A DNA stretch of 11,826 nt, taken from NCBI GenBank assembly GCA_023252335.1, contig JAJPEA010000050.1, positions 1 through 11,826 of the forward strand. Direction: 5' to 3'. A model generated the notes under the pieces. The model was given only the letters and a program-made list of their open reading frames with translations. It did no database searches and was not told the DNA's origin. Positions 6,123-11,032 of the stretch are shown here, piece by piece. Within the stretch, counting starts at the first letter, position 1, and every line of letters begins with the position of its first letter. A program made the translations under genes and the position numbers. Source of the DNA: Nitrosotalea sp. GTDB taxonomy: Archaea; Thermoproteota; Nitrososphaeria; Nitrososphaerales; Nitrosopumilaceae.

Positions 6123-6204
6123 ACTAGTGTCGATCTGGCCATTCTATAAGGATCAGAGATCGATAGAATTTGATAAAAAATGACTAGTACTTGACACCGT
6201 ACTA
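6123..6204. repeat. Cluster of short inverted repeats between divergent promoters
   Basis: The gap 6120-6262 holds nested short repeats: TCGATCT (6130-6136) with AGATCGA (6157-6163); ATTCTAT (6141-6147) with ATAGAAT (6163-6169); TAGTAC (6185-6190) with GTACTA (6199-6204); and ACTAGT twice (6123-6128, 6183-6188). They flank or overlap the TATA boxes of the divergent genes 6119- and 6263+. They may be operators, though each arm is short enough to arise by chance in AT-rich DNA. Confidence 0.35.
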
Positions 6205-6210
6205 TATCTA
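6201..6210 (+). promoter_or_regulatory. TATA-like box for the 6263 gene
   Basis: ACTATATCTA predicts transcription start near 6232, leaving an approximately 30-nt leader before ATG 6263. A stop codon (6239-6241) is in frame upstream, so no earlier ATG, GTG or TTG is available. Confidence 0.45.
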
Positions 6211-6262
6211 ATGCGTGGTTTTGTGAGTAAACATGAAATAGAGGACAGCAAGAATTCCATTC

Positions 6263-6631
6263 ATGTGGCCTTATGACGTAAGAAAAATGATGGAAACTTT
6301 TGGACATCCATTAGATATGATGAACTCTCCATTTGCATTTCCAAGACTGCCACCACGTGCAAATCCACCGCAGGGAATTGCAAGTGCTGGAATGGTTAAA
6401 GACAGCATAGTCAAAGACGCTAACATGATAACAAGCAAACTCTCAGGTCATCACACCATGTTTCAAAGATATGCAGCAGGCTTGTTTAACATGACACCAA
6501 ATGCATTCACACCAGGCCATCCAATGCATTCAGCAATGCATACAGTTGATACACTAACTGAAGAAAATGAGAGACTGAAAAAAGAAAACTTGGCTTTAAA
6601 GTCTGGTCTTGACAAAGAAAAGAAAAAGTAA
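6263..6631 (+). CDS. Met-rich hypothetical protein with C-terminal leucine-zipper-like coiled coil
   Basis: This 122-aa protein is of unknown function, soluble and without a signal peptide. The N-terminal 40 residues are Pro/Met-rich (NSPFAFPRLPPRANPP). From 44 to 88, methionines occur at exactly 11-residue intervals (44, 55, 66, 77, 88), the pitch of hendecad amphipathic helices. Residues 95-122 form a charged coiled coil with leucines at 98, 105 and 112, ending in a Lys-rich tail. Eleven-residue amphipathic helices are known from lipid- or granule-surface proteins, and a short protein with a zipper tail recalls phasin or PhaE-like proteins; this is only a shape resemblance. The next gene's promoter follows directly after the stop. 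Confidence 0.8.
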   Translation: MWPYDVRKMMETFGHPLDMMNSPFAFPRLPPRANPPQGIASAGMVKDSIVKDANMITSKLSGHHTMFQRYAAGLFNMTPNAFTPGHPMHSAMHTVDTLTEENERLKKENLALKSGLDKEKKK

Positions 6632-6640
6632 CTTCCAACT

Positions 6641-6648
6641 TTTATAAA
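6641..6648 (+). promoter_or_regulatory. TATA box of the 6671 gene
   Basis: TTTATAAA, the strongest TATA match in the window, is centred 26 nt upstream of ATG 6671. It implies a leaderless transcript separate from the gene ending at 6631. Confidence 0.6.
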
Positions 6649-6670
6649 CCATAAACTATCTAACTTAGTC

Positions 6671-7063
6671 ATGCAAAAGACACCCAATCAAAAGTGGGCA
6701 GAACAGATAGCTCAGCATAGAAAAAAATGTCAAGGCATCATGGAATTATCAAAATCAATTAGATATGTGGGACTGATAAATGAATATGGCAGGACTCTGA
6801 CTGGAATATTCAGACCAGGACTAGATGTGTTATTATCAAACGAATTGGCAAGAAACGAGTTTTTCTTGGTCTCTACAATGTTTGCAATGCGAAACAAGGC
6901 AAGTTCAGCCATTGGAAACATGGACAGTGTCATACTCAAACATGACAAGGTTACAATCATAATTTTCCAGAGAAAAGAGGGTATTTACTATATCTCTGTA
7001 AACAAGATGGTAACACCAGATGCAATAAACAAAATTATTGCAAAAATTAAAAAAATTATTTAG
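6671..7063 (+). CDS. Hypothetical protein, paralogue of 8415-8768
   Basis: This 130-aa soluble protein is clearly related to the one encoded at 8768-8415. Both share a Cys (C20 here), IR-x-x-G (30-34), Gly at 40 and 50, a Leu-Leu pair (54-55), a central helical stretch, then G-N-x-D (82-85), a Lys-Val strand (93-94), F-Q-(R/K)-x-G-I (99-105) and a C-terminal D-x-I-x-x-K-I-K helix. The pattern suggests a small alpha/beta sensor-like fold (profilin/roadblock/PAS-sized) and may correspond to a thaumarchaeal DUF family such as DUF6659; I cannot confirm this. The N-terminus is Lys/Gln-rich. The stop overlaps the convergent VOC gene's stop by four bases (TTAG). Confidence 0.8.
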   Translation: MQKTPNQKWAEQIAQHRKKCQGIMELSKSIRYVGLINEYGRTLTGIFRPGLDVLLSNELARNEFFLVSTMFAMRNKASSAIGNMDSVILKHDKVTIIIFQRKEGIYYISVNKMVTPDAINKIIAKIKKII

Positions 7064-7470
7064 AGTGGAGCAAATCCATGGAAACCACGGGCTTGTTTTG
7101 CACCATCACCAAATGAAGGCTCAAACAGTGACACCATGTACTTGTCAGGATCAAGTACAATGCAATTTTTGCCTGCCTTGTGAGATACAATGTCTCTATA
7201 CACTGTGACATTTTTTGATTGAAGTTCTTTTACTGCAGACTCGATATCTCCTACAACCAATCCTATTACAATTCCATTATCAATGGATGTTCCAGTATTG
7301 ATTGGCTTGCTTGCAGGATGTAATATGACAGTTGCACCCTCTTTTGCCAATTCTACCCAGTTTTCCCGGCTATTTTTGACTGGCAACCCAATCACTTCAT
7401 TATAAAATTTCAGAGATTTGCTCAGGTCCGAGACTGCAAGAATTACGCTTCCAAGGTGTCTGATATTCAT
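7060..7470 (-). CDS. VOC-superfamily (glyoxalase/bleomycin-resistance fold) protein
   Basis: This 136-aa single-chain VOC protein has two beta-alpha-beta-beta-beta modules (about 4-52 and 66-118). Motifs include VILAVSDLSKSLKFYNEVIGLP (9-30) with the FY-x-x-x-I/L-G-L signature, WVELA (38-42), and LDPDKYMVSLFEPS (106-119), with E117 at the usual last metal-ligand position. The first-strand ligand position normally held by His appears to be Ser (S8), although H5 and H51 are nearby, so metal binding and glyoxalase-type activity are doubtful. Substrate is unknown. GTG at 7476 is possible, but ATG 7470 lies 27 nt from a TATA-like CTTTAA and is preferred. It converges with the 6671 gene. Confidence 0.88.
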   Translation of the reverse strand: MNIRHLGSVILAVSDLSKSLKFYNEVIGLPVKNSRENWVELAKEGATVILHPASKPINTGTSIDNGIVIGLVVGDIESAVKELQSKNVTVYRDIVSHKAGKNCIVLDPDKYMVSLFEPSFGDGAKQARGFHGFAPL

Positions 7471-7514
7471 GTACACAGTGTAAGGGTTCGTAGCGTTAAA
7501 GGGTTATGGTAAAA

Positions 7515-7733
7515 CTAGACTACCTGAACCATTGTTTCAGTGCGTTCTACACCTTTTATGTTTTGAATTTCGGTTGTAACATCTTTTATTGATGACAGTT
7601 CCTTGACCTCGATTAGTGCGACTGCATCAAATTGTCCGCTTACCGCAAAGGAATCATAGACTGATTTGACCAAACGAAGTCTTGCAGCTATGAGTTTTTT
7701 CGGAGATTTGACCAGTACTACGGCTTTGACCAA
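7515..7733 (-). CDS. Stand-alone Lrp/AsnC ligand-binding (RAM/ACT-like) domain protein, second of pair
   Basis: This 72-aa protein consists only of the effector-binding RAM domain of Lrp/AsnC regulators, without the helix-turn-helix. The beta-alpha-beta-beta-alpha-beta pattern is visible: VKAVVLVKS, then helix AARLRLVKSVYDSF, AVSGQFDAVALIEVK (the conserved S/T-G-x-x-D turn), helix SSIKDVTTEIQNI, and the final strand GVERTETMVQV. Such domains bind amino acids and oligomerise. The start is TTG at 7733, supported by GGAGGT (7748-7743) nine bases upstream. It overlaps the end of the first RAM gene by 16 nt, which implies translational coupling and probably a hetero-oligomer. Confidence 0.88.
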   Translation of the reverse strand: MVKAVVLVKSPKKLIAARLRLVKSVYDSFAVSGQFDAVALIEVKELSSIKDVTTEIQNIKGVERTETMVQVV

Positions 7734-7966
7734 CCCATGTCTACCTCCACTTCGATTAGAGTCTCTGTTGAAACAATTTCCTTGATCTTTTTAAAATCAA
7801 TTACAATGTTGTTAATGTCGTCAATTGTACCCTGGAGAACAACTACAATGTCTGCCCTTCCTGTCACAACCATTACCTCTCTGAGTAATTTTCTTGCTTT
7901 TTTCAAAGAAGCAATGACGTGATCAACTTTGCCAGGTTTTACAGTTATCAAACAAAGAGATCTCAT
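7718..7966 (-). CDS. Stand-alone Lrp/AsnC ligand-binding (RAM/ACT-like) domain protein, first of pair
   Basis: This 82-aa RAM-domain-only protein lacks a DNA-binding domain. Strand 1 is LCLITVKPGK, helix 1 HVIASLKKARKLL, strands 2-3 VMVVTGRADIVVVLQG with the T-G-x-x-D turn, helix 2 about 48-61, and the last strand STETLIEVEVD. The C-terminal tail MGWSKP overlaps the start of the second gene. ATG 7966 follows a TATA-like GATTAAAAAG (about 8008-7999), giving a leader of about ten bases. As known for related small archaeal proteins, it could sense amino acids and modulate an Lrp regulator through mixed oligomers; that role is inferred. Confidence 0.88.
   Translation of the reverse strand: MRSLCLITVKPGKVDHVIASLKKARKLLREVMVVTGRADIVVVLQGTIDDINNIVIDFKKIKEIVSTETLIEVEVDMGWSKP
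7743..7748 (-). promoter_or_regulatory. Shine-Dalgarno deciding the TTG start of the second RAM gene
   Basis: GGAGGT on the minus strand, a full complement to the archaeal 16S rRNA 3' end, is nine bases upstream of TTG 7733 and lies inside the first RAM gene. Its only other nearby start-like codon is an out-of-frame ATG belonging to the first gene. Confidence 0.7.
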
Positions 7967-8031
7967 TATACCTGTAATAATGTAATCACGGATAAGTCTT
8001 TTTAATCAAAGAGGGAGAATTAGGGAAAAAT

Positions 8032-8295
8032 TTAATCGTCGCTTGCTTCTTGTGAACGTGCTTCTTCCAAGTATGCTTTTCTTGCCTCTAGCTCTGCTTC
8101 CTTGTCGAGACCTGTATCGTCTTCGACAACAATTATGCCGTCATCTTCTTGAACTATATCCTCTTTTAGCTTGGTCTTCTCTTTTGGTTTTACCTTGGGA
8201 ACTTCCTTTTTTGTTACTTCTTTTTTGGGGGATTCTTTTTTTGGGGCCTCTTTCTTGGCAGGCTTTTTAGCTTCTTTTTTCTTGTCCTTAGTCAT
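8032..8295 (-). CDS. Highly charged Lys/Glu-rich small protein
   Basis: This 87-aa low-complexity protein is of unknown function. Residues 1-45 are dominated by KKE/KKP-type repeats, resembling the basic tails of histone H1-like or ribosome-associated proteins. Residues 46-62 switch to acidic (EDIVQEDDG, VVEDD), and 63-87 form a charged helix (KEAELEARKAYLEEARSQE). No folded domain is evident. A TTG at 8313 would add six residues, but the TATA-like GTTTAAAAGG (8333-8324) predicts initiation near 8302, so ATG 8295 is chosen. The gap 8314-8414 contains only this promoter, a T-run and an AT hairpin. Function might be nucleic-acid or ribosome association (inference). Confidence 0.75.
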   Translation of the reverse strand: MTKDKKKEAKKPAKKEAPKKESPKKEVTKKEVPKVKPKEKTKLKEDIVQEDDGIIVVEDDTGLDKEAELEARKAYLEEARSQEASDD

Positions 8296-8356
8296 AAGAC
8301 GATTATCCAACAAGTAACATCGTCCTTTTAAACTTGTCTCATGATGTCAATGGTAA

Positions 8357-8384
8357 ATAATATCATAATATTATAGGAAAAAAG
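8357..8384 (-). terminator. T-run terminator of the 8768-8415 gene plus AT-only hairpin
   Basis: On the minus strand a CTTTTTT tract (8384-8378) lies about 30 nt past the stop at 8415 and is a likely archaeal terminator. Just beyond, ATAATAT (8357-8363) and ATATTAT (8368-8374) can form a weak AT-only hairpin. Confidence 0.4.
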
Positions 8385-8414
8385 CCGAATTTCGCAGATT
8401 ATTGAATAACAATA

Positions 8415-8768
8415 TCACTTGAGATTCTTTATTTTCTCAATTATAGAATGATGGTCTGATGTTGGTTCGGTGGATAAAATCAATATGCCGTCTTTTTGAA
8501 ATATAGTCAATAATTTCACCTTGCCTTTTGATTCCACAATCCAGTCGGTATTTCCAAGTTTATCAGTGAACATCTTGTCCATCATGGCCTTGACAGAGAC
8601 CTGATGATGTGCTAATGCTGCAAGATCTTTGTCAAGTAGAGGTACAACCCCATCCTTTCTTGCAGTAGATACCAGTTCTCCATCAACAATCTTGCCTGCA
8701 AATCTAATCTGTATGTCAAGTGCCAATATTTTCTTGCAATAATTGATAGTATCTGGTGATGAACTCAT
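8415..8768 (-). CDS. Hypothetical protein, paralogue of 6671-7063
   Basis: This 117-aa soluble protein shares with the 6671 gene product an ordered set of residues: C11, IR-x-x-G (21-25), G30, G40, LL (44-45), G-N-x-D (72-75), K-V (83-84), F-Q-K-D-G-I (90-95) and a D-x-x-x-I-I-x-K-I-K end. An HH pair (54-55) and helical segment AALAHHQVSVKAMMDKMF occupy the middle. The fold is probably small alpha/beta; function is unknown, perhaps a ligand-binding or signalling module. It is divergent from the membrane-protein gene at 8862, with a 30-bp inverted repeat lying over its TATA region. Confidence 0.8.
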   Translation of the reverse strand: MSSSPDTINYCKKILALDIQIRFAGKIVDGELVSTARKDGVVPLLDKDLAALAHHQVSVKAMMDKMFTDKLGNTDWIVESKGKVKLLTIFQKDGILILSTEPTSDHHSIIEKIKNLK

Positions 8769-8779
8769 TTGTAATCAAA

Positions 8780-8809
8780 ATATCTTAAAAAATACCCTAT
8801 TTAAGATAT
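8780..8809. promoter_or_regulatory. Inverted repeat over the promoter between 8768(-) and 8862(+)
   Basis: Perfect 10-bp arms, ATATCTTAAA (8780-8789) and TTTAAGATAT (8800-8809), are spaced by 10 nt. The right arm overlaps the TATA-like CTTAAATAGG on the minus strand, 30 nt upstream of ATG 8768. One full DNA turn from arm to arm suits a dimeric regulator. The sequence is AT-rich, which lowers certainty. Confidence 0.5.
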
Positions 8810-8861
8810 GTTTTGAATTTCTACCATAATTAATTTTATTAAAGATGGTGTCAAAATTGAA

Positions 8862-9224
8862 ATGAAAATGAACCGTGTTCAAAAATATCTAGTTGCAGTT
8901 CTGATATCAATATGCATAGTTGGCATATTTGGAATACCGTTAGGTGATCCAAAGTTTTTTGTGCAAGCAATTGCACTAGAATCATCATTTATTGCGCTTG
9001 CAGTATTATCATGGAAAAATTTCAGATATGCATACATTCCAAATTTTGTTATTGCATGTCTTGTGGTAATTGGAAATACCGCATCTCCAAAACATTTGGC
9101 GATAATGTCCACATTACACCCGTTTTACAATGGGGTTGTATTAATTATTGGAGGATACATCCTGCAAGGACTGTTACTTGTTACAAACTCAATGGCACTC
9201 AAACAGTACAAGAAAACCAAATGA
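8862..9224 (+). CDS. Four-helix integral membrane protein, unknown function
   Basis: This 120-aa protein has four predicted transmembrane segments: about 9-28, 33-50, 57-74 and 88-108. A positively charged N-terminus (MKMNRVQK) and C-terminus (KQYKKTK) place both ends on the cytoplasmic side by the positive-inside rule. Short loops contain GDPKF, the aromatic-rich WKNFRYAYIPNF and a SPKHL segment; no cofactor or transport motif is recognised. The start is ATG 8862, with a second ATG at 8868. A TATA-like AATTTTATTAAAG (about 8832-8843) sits where a leaderless start at 8862 requires. It could be a small subunit or a lineage-specific membrane protein. Confidence 0.8.
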   Translation: MKMNRVQKYLVAVLISICIVGIFGIPLGDPKFFVQAIALESSFIALAVLSWKNFRYAYIPNFVIACLVVIGNTASPKHLAIMSTLHPFYNGVVLIIGGYILQGLLLVTNSMALKQYKKTK

Positions 9225-9305
9225 GAGATAATGTTTCCATGATGAATTACCAGTCTTTTATGAGAAATTTAGAATTTTTAGGCACAAAATATCAGAACTA
9301 GAAGG

Positions 9306-9379
9306 TGCCGCCGGCAAGACTTGAACATGCGACAGCTCGGTCTTCAGCCGAGTGCTCTCCCGGGCTGAGCTACGGCGGC
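9306..9379 (-). tRNA. tRNA-Phe (anticodon GAA)
   Basis: On the minus strand acceptor strands GCCGCCG (9379-9373) and CGGCGGC (9313-9307) pair fully, with discriminator A (9306). The D arm GCTC...GAGC contains the conserved GG. Anticodon stem CTCGG/CCGAG closes loop CTGAAGA, giving anticodon GAA. The T loop TTCAAGT is standard, but the T stem GCATG/CTTGC has a U-U mismatch at its fourth pair. CCA is not encoded and no intron is present. Length is 74 nt. A TATA-like CTTTAATTCC (9412-9403) lies about 28 nt upstream. Confidence 0.95.
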
Positions 9380-9420
9380 ACATTTCATTAACCAATTCTG
9401 GGGGAATTAAAGTGTGTCTC

Positions 9421-9957
9421 TTACTTTTTCCAAGCAACATCCGAAATTTTTTTTCTTTTGTTTATTGTACGCGCTAAGACAAAAAGAAGATCAGATAATC
9501 TATTCATGTAGATTAAGCATTCATTGTTGACATGCTCTGACTCTGTCAAGTGTACCATGTTTGTTTCTGCCCTCCTACAGATTGCCCGTGCCAGATGAAC
9601 ATGGGACGCAATCAAATCTCCACCAGGCAAAATAAAATATGTTATAGGAGATAATTTTTCTTCAAGACGGTCTATCTCTTTTTCAAGATACGATACCATC
9701 TGAGGTGTAACCCTGTTTGATTTATTTTCGAGATTTGGGTTTGCAAGGTCTGCACCAACTACAAAAAGATCATTTTGTATTCTTGTCAGCAGAACACGAA
9801 TGTCTTTTCCCAATTTTGATGATAATATTATACCAAGAGAAGCGTTTAGTTCATCAACCATACCATAAGACGCAATTCTTGGGTTTGATTTCTTGACGCG
9901 CTTGTTTCCAATCAGACCAGTAGTACCATCATCACCTGTTTTAGTGTAAATTTTCAT
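9421..9957 (-). CDS. Cob(I)alamin adenosyltransferase, PduO type
   Basis: This enzyme transfers the 5'-deoxyadenosyl group of ATP to cob(I)alamin, making adenosylcobalamin (EC 2.5.1.17). It has 178 aa, typical of the single-domain PduO/MMAB family, a trimeric five-helix bundle. Motifs are TKTGDDGTTGL (5-15) for ATP, SYGMVDELN (30-38), FILPGG (108-113), CRRAE (127-131) and NRLSDLLFVLAR (152-163). All key stretches are intact. In ammonia-oxidising archaea the main customer would be methylmalonyl-CoA mutase of the 3-hydroxypropionate/4-hydroxybutyrate cycle (family and pathway knowledge; no such gene is in this window). A TATA-like GATTAAAATGG lies about 31 nt before ATG 9957. The gene is divergent from the HD-domain gene. 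Confidence 0.94.
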   Translation of the reverse strand: MKIYTKTGDDGTTGLIGNKRVKKSNPRIASYGMVDELNASLGIILSSKLGKDIRVLLTRIQNDLFVVGADLANPNLENKSNRVTPQMVSYLEKEIDRLEEKLSPITYFILPGGDLIASHVHLARAICRRAETNMVHLTESEHVNNECLIYMNRLSDLLFVLARTINKRKKISDVAWKK

Positions 9958-10069
9958 AGATGTATGAGGATATCACAATTGCCATTTTAATCTTGTTTGT
10001 GTTATAATATGGATTTAAAATTCAAACATACTCAAAGATTAAAACTGACGTATTTCATATAACTTGCAA

Positions 10070-10600
10070 ATGTTGTTTGATTTTTTCTATCTTGCATCAG
10101 AGCTTAAAAAAGTCCAACGCAGGGGATGGAAAAACAAGGTGGGAGTAGAACACCCCGAATCTGTGGCAGACCATTCTTATGGAACTGCAATTATGGCCAT
10201 GGTCATCTCAGATATACATGGTCTTGATACTGGAAAAATTCTCAAGATGGCGCTTCTTCATGATTTGGCAGAATCAGTTATTGGTGATTTTATGCCAGAT
10301 GAAATTGTAAAAGAGAACAAAAAAGCAGTTGAGGATGAATCTATGAAGGAAATTCTTGCAAAATTACCAGAAAATATTGCGCTAGAATACAACAACATAT
10401 GGCAAGAGTACCTGCAAGCAAGTACAAAAGAATCTGTTCTGGTGCATGAGATTGACAAGTTTGAGATGGCCATTCAAGCTGTAAAATATTCTTCAGAGGG
10501 TTTTTCAAACGAAAAACTTGGTGCATTCGTCGATTCAGCAAAAAAAGAGATCAAATCAAAAGAACTTGTAGACATACTTGATACACTATCGTATAAATAA
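10070..10600 (+). CDS. HD-domain hydrolase, 5'-deoxynucleotidase YfbR/HDDC2-like
   Basis: This 176-aa cytoplasmic HD phosphohydrolase belongs to the COG1896 family, whose members dephosphorylate deoxynucleoside 5'-monophosphates with a divalent metal. Visible features: the N-terminal substrate segment KKVQRRGW (13-20), PESVADHSYG (29-38) with H35, ALLHDLAES (61-69) with the H64-D65 pair that names the family and E68, GDFMP (72-76), and HEIDKFEMA (126-134) with the last metal ligand D129. This is the full set expected for an active enzyme, at normal length. A TTG at 10064 would add two residues; ATG 10070 is preferred. A T6 run just after the stop is a probable terminator. Substrate specificity cannot be read from sequence. 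Confidence 0.9.
   Translation: MLFDFFYLASELKKVQRRGWKNKVGVEHPESVADHSYGTAIMAMVISDIHGLDTGKILKMALLHDLAESVIGDFMPDEIVKENKKAVEDESMKEILAKLPENIALEYNNIWQEYLQASTKESVLVHEIDKFEMAIQAVKYSSEGFSNEKLGAFVDSAKKEIKSKELVDILDTLSYK
10591..10600 (+). promoter_or_regulatory. TATA box of the 10621 gene, inside the HD gene's end
   Basis: GTATAAATAA covers the last codons and stop of the HD gene and is centred 26 nt before ATG 10621. The T6 run at 10611-10616 between them can end the HD transcript. Confidence 0.55.
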
Positions 10601-10620
10601 CAAGAACCGGTTTTTTAATC

Positions 10621-10968
10621 ATGCAATATTTTGTGGCACTCAAGATTGGTGAAAAACGAGTAAAAGAGGCCCGTGAATATCTCAATACACTGTGCAATGA
10701 TCAAGCCATGCCCGCATTGGCACTGCGAGACAACAAGACCAACGTGTGGGAGCCTGTGGGTCAAGAAAATCTTTACGCGGTCTTAAATGATGTAGGAGGA
10801 TATGTTTTGACAGATTCTCCAGGATACATGATAGTAATTTGTGATAAAAATGGAATTTCAAAAGCTCTTGTCAGGAGTCTTGATGTAGAGCGAAAAGATG
10901 CAATTGTTGCAAGATTAAGATCAGACAAAATTGAAGAACACCAGGGGGACGTAGTCCTTCCAGTCTAA
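10621..10968 (+). CDS. Hypothetical protein, 115 aa
   Basis: I do not recognise this soluble protein. Its order of elements looks alpha/beta: strand MQYFVALKIG, helix KRVKEAREYLNTL, a loop with a conserved-looking NVWEPVG, strand ENLYAVLNDVGGYVL, strand GYMIVICDKN, helix SKALVRSLDVERKDAIVARL, and an acidic tail. There are two cysteines (C25, C84) in no metal-site spacing. The start at ATG 10621 is fixed by the TATA box 26 nt upstream. It stands between the HD nucleotidase and ornithine cyclodeaminase genes, each with its own promoter, so context gives no function. Confidence 0.8.
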   Translation: MQYFVALKIGEKRVKEAREYLNTLCNDQAMPALALRDNKTNVWEPVGQENLYAVLNDVGGYVLTDSPGYMIVICDKNGISKALVRSLDVERKDAIVARLRSDKIEEHQGDVVLPV

Positions 10969-11000
10969 TGATATAACAGTACAGACCAATTAGCATCAAG

Positions 11001-11010
11001 ATTAAATTAG
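11001..11010 (+). promoter_or_regulatory. TATA-like box of the ornithine cyclodeaminase gene
   Basis: ATTAAATTAG is centred about 28 nt upstream of ATG 11033, again consistent with a leaderless transcript. Confidence 0.45.
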
Positions 11011-11032
11011 TACAACCCATTTATTTTAGGAA

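Noticed and set aside
9011..9301. 96-codon plus-strand frame overlapping the membrane protein and reaching the tRNA-Phe
   Set aside because: Out of frame with the four-helix membrane protein and without any recognisable feature; the membrane protein explains the region.
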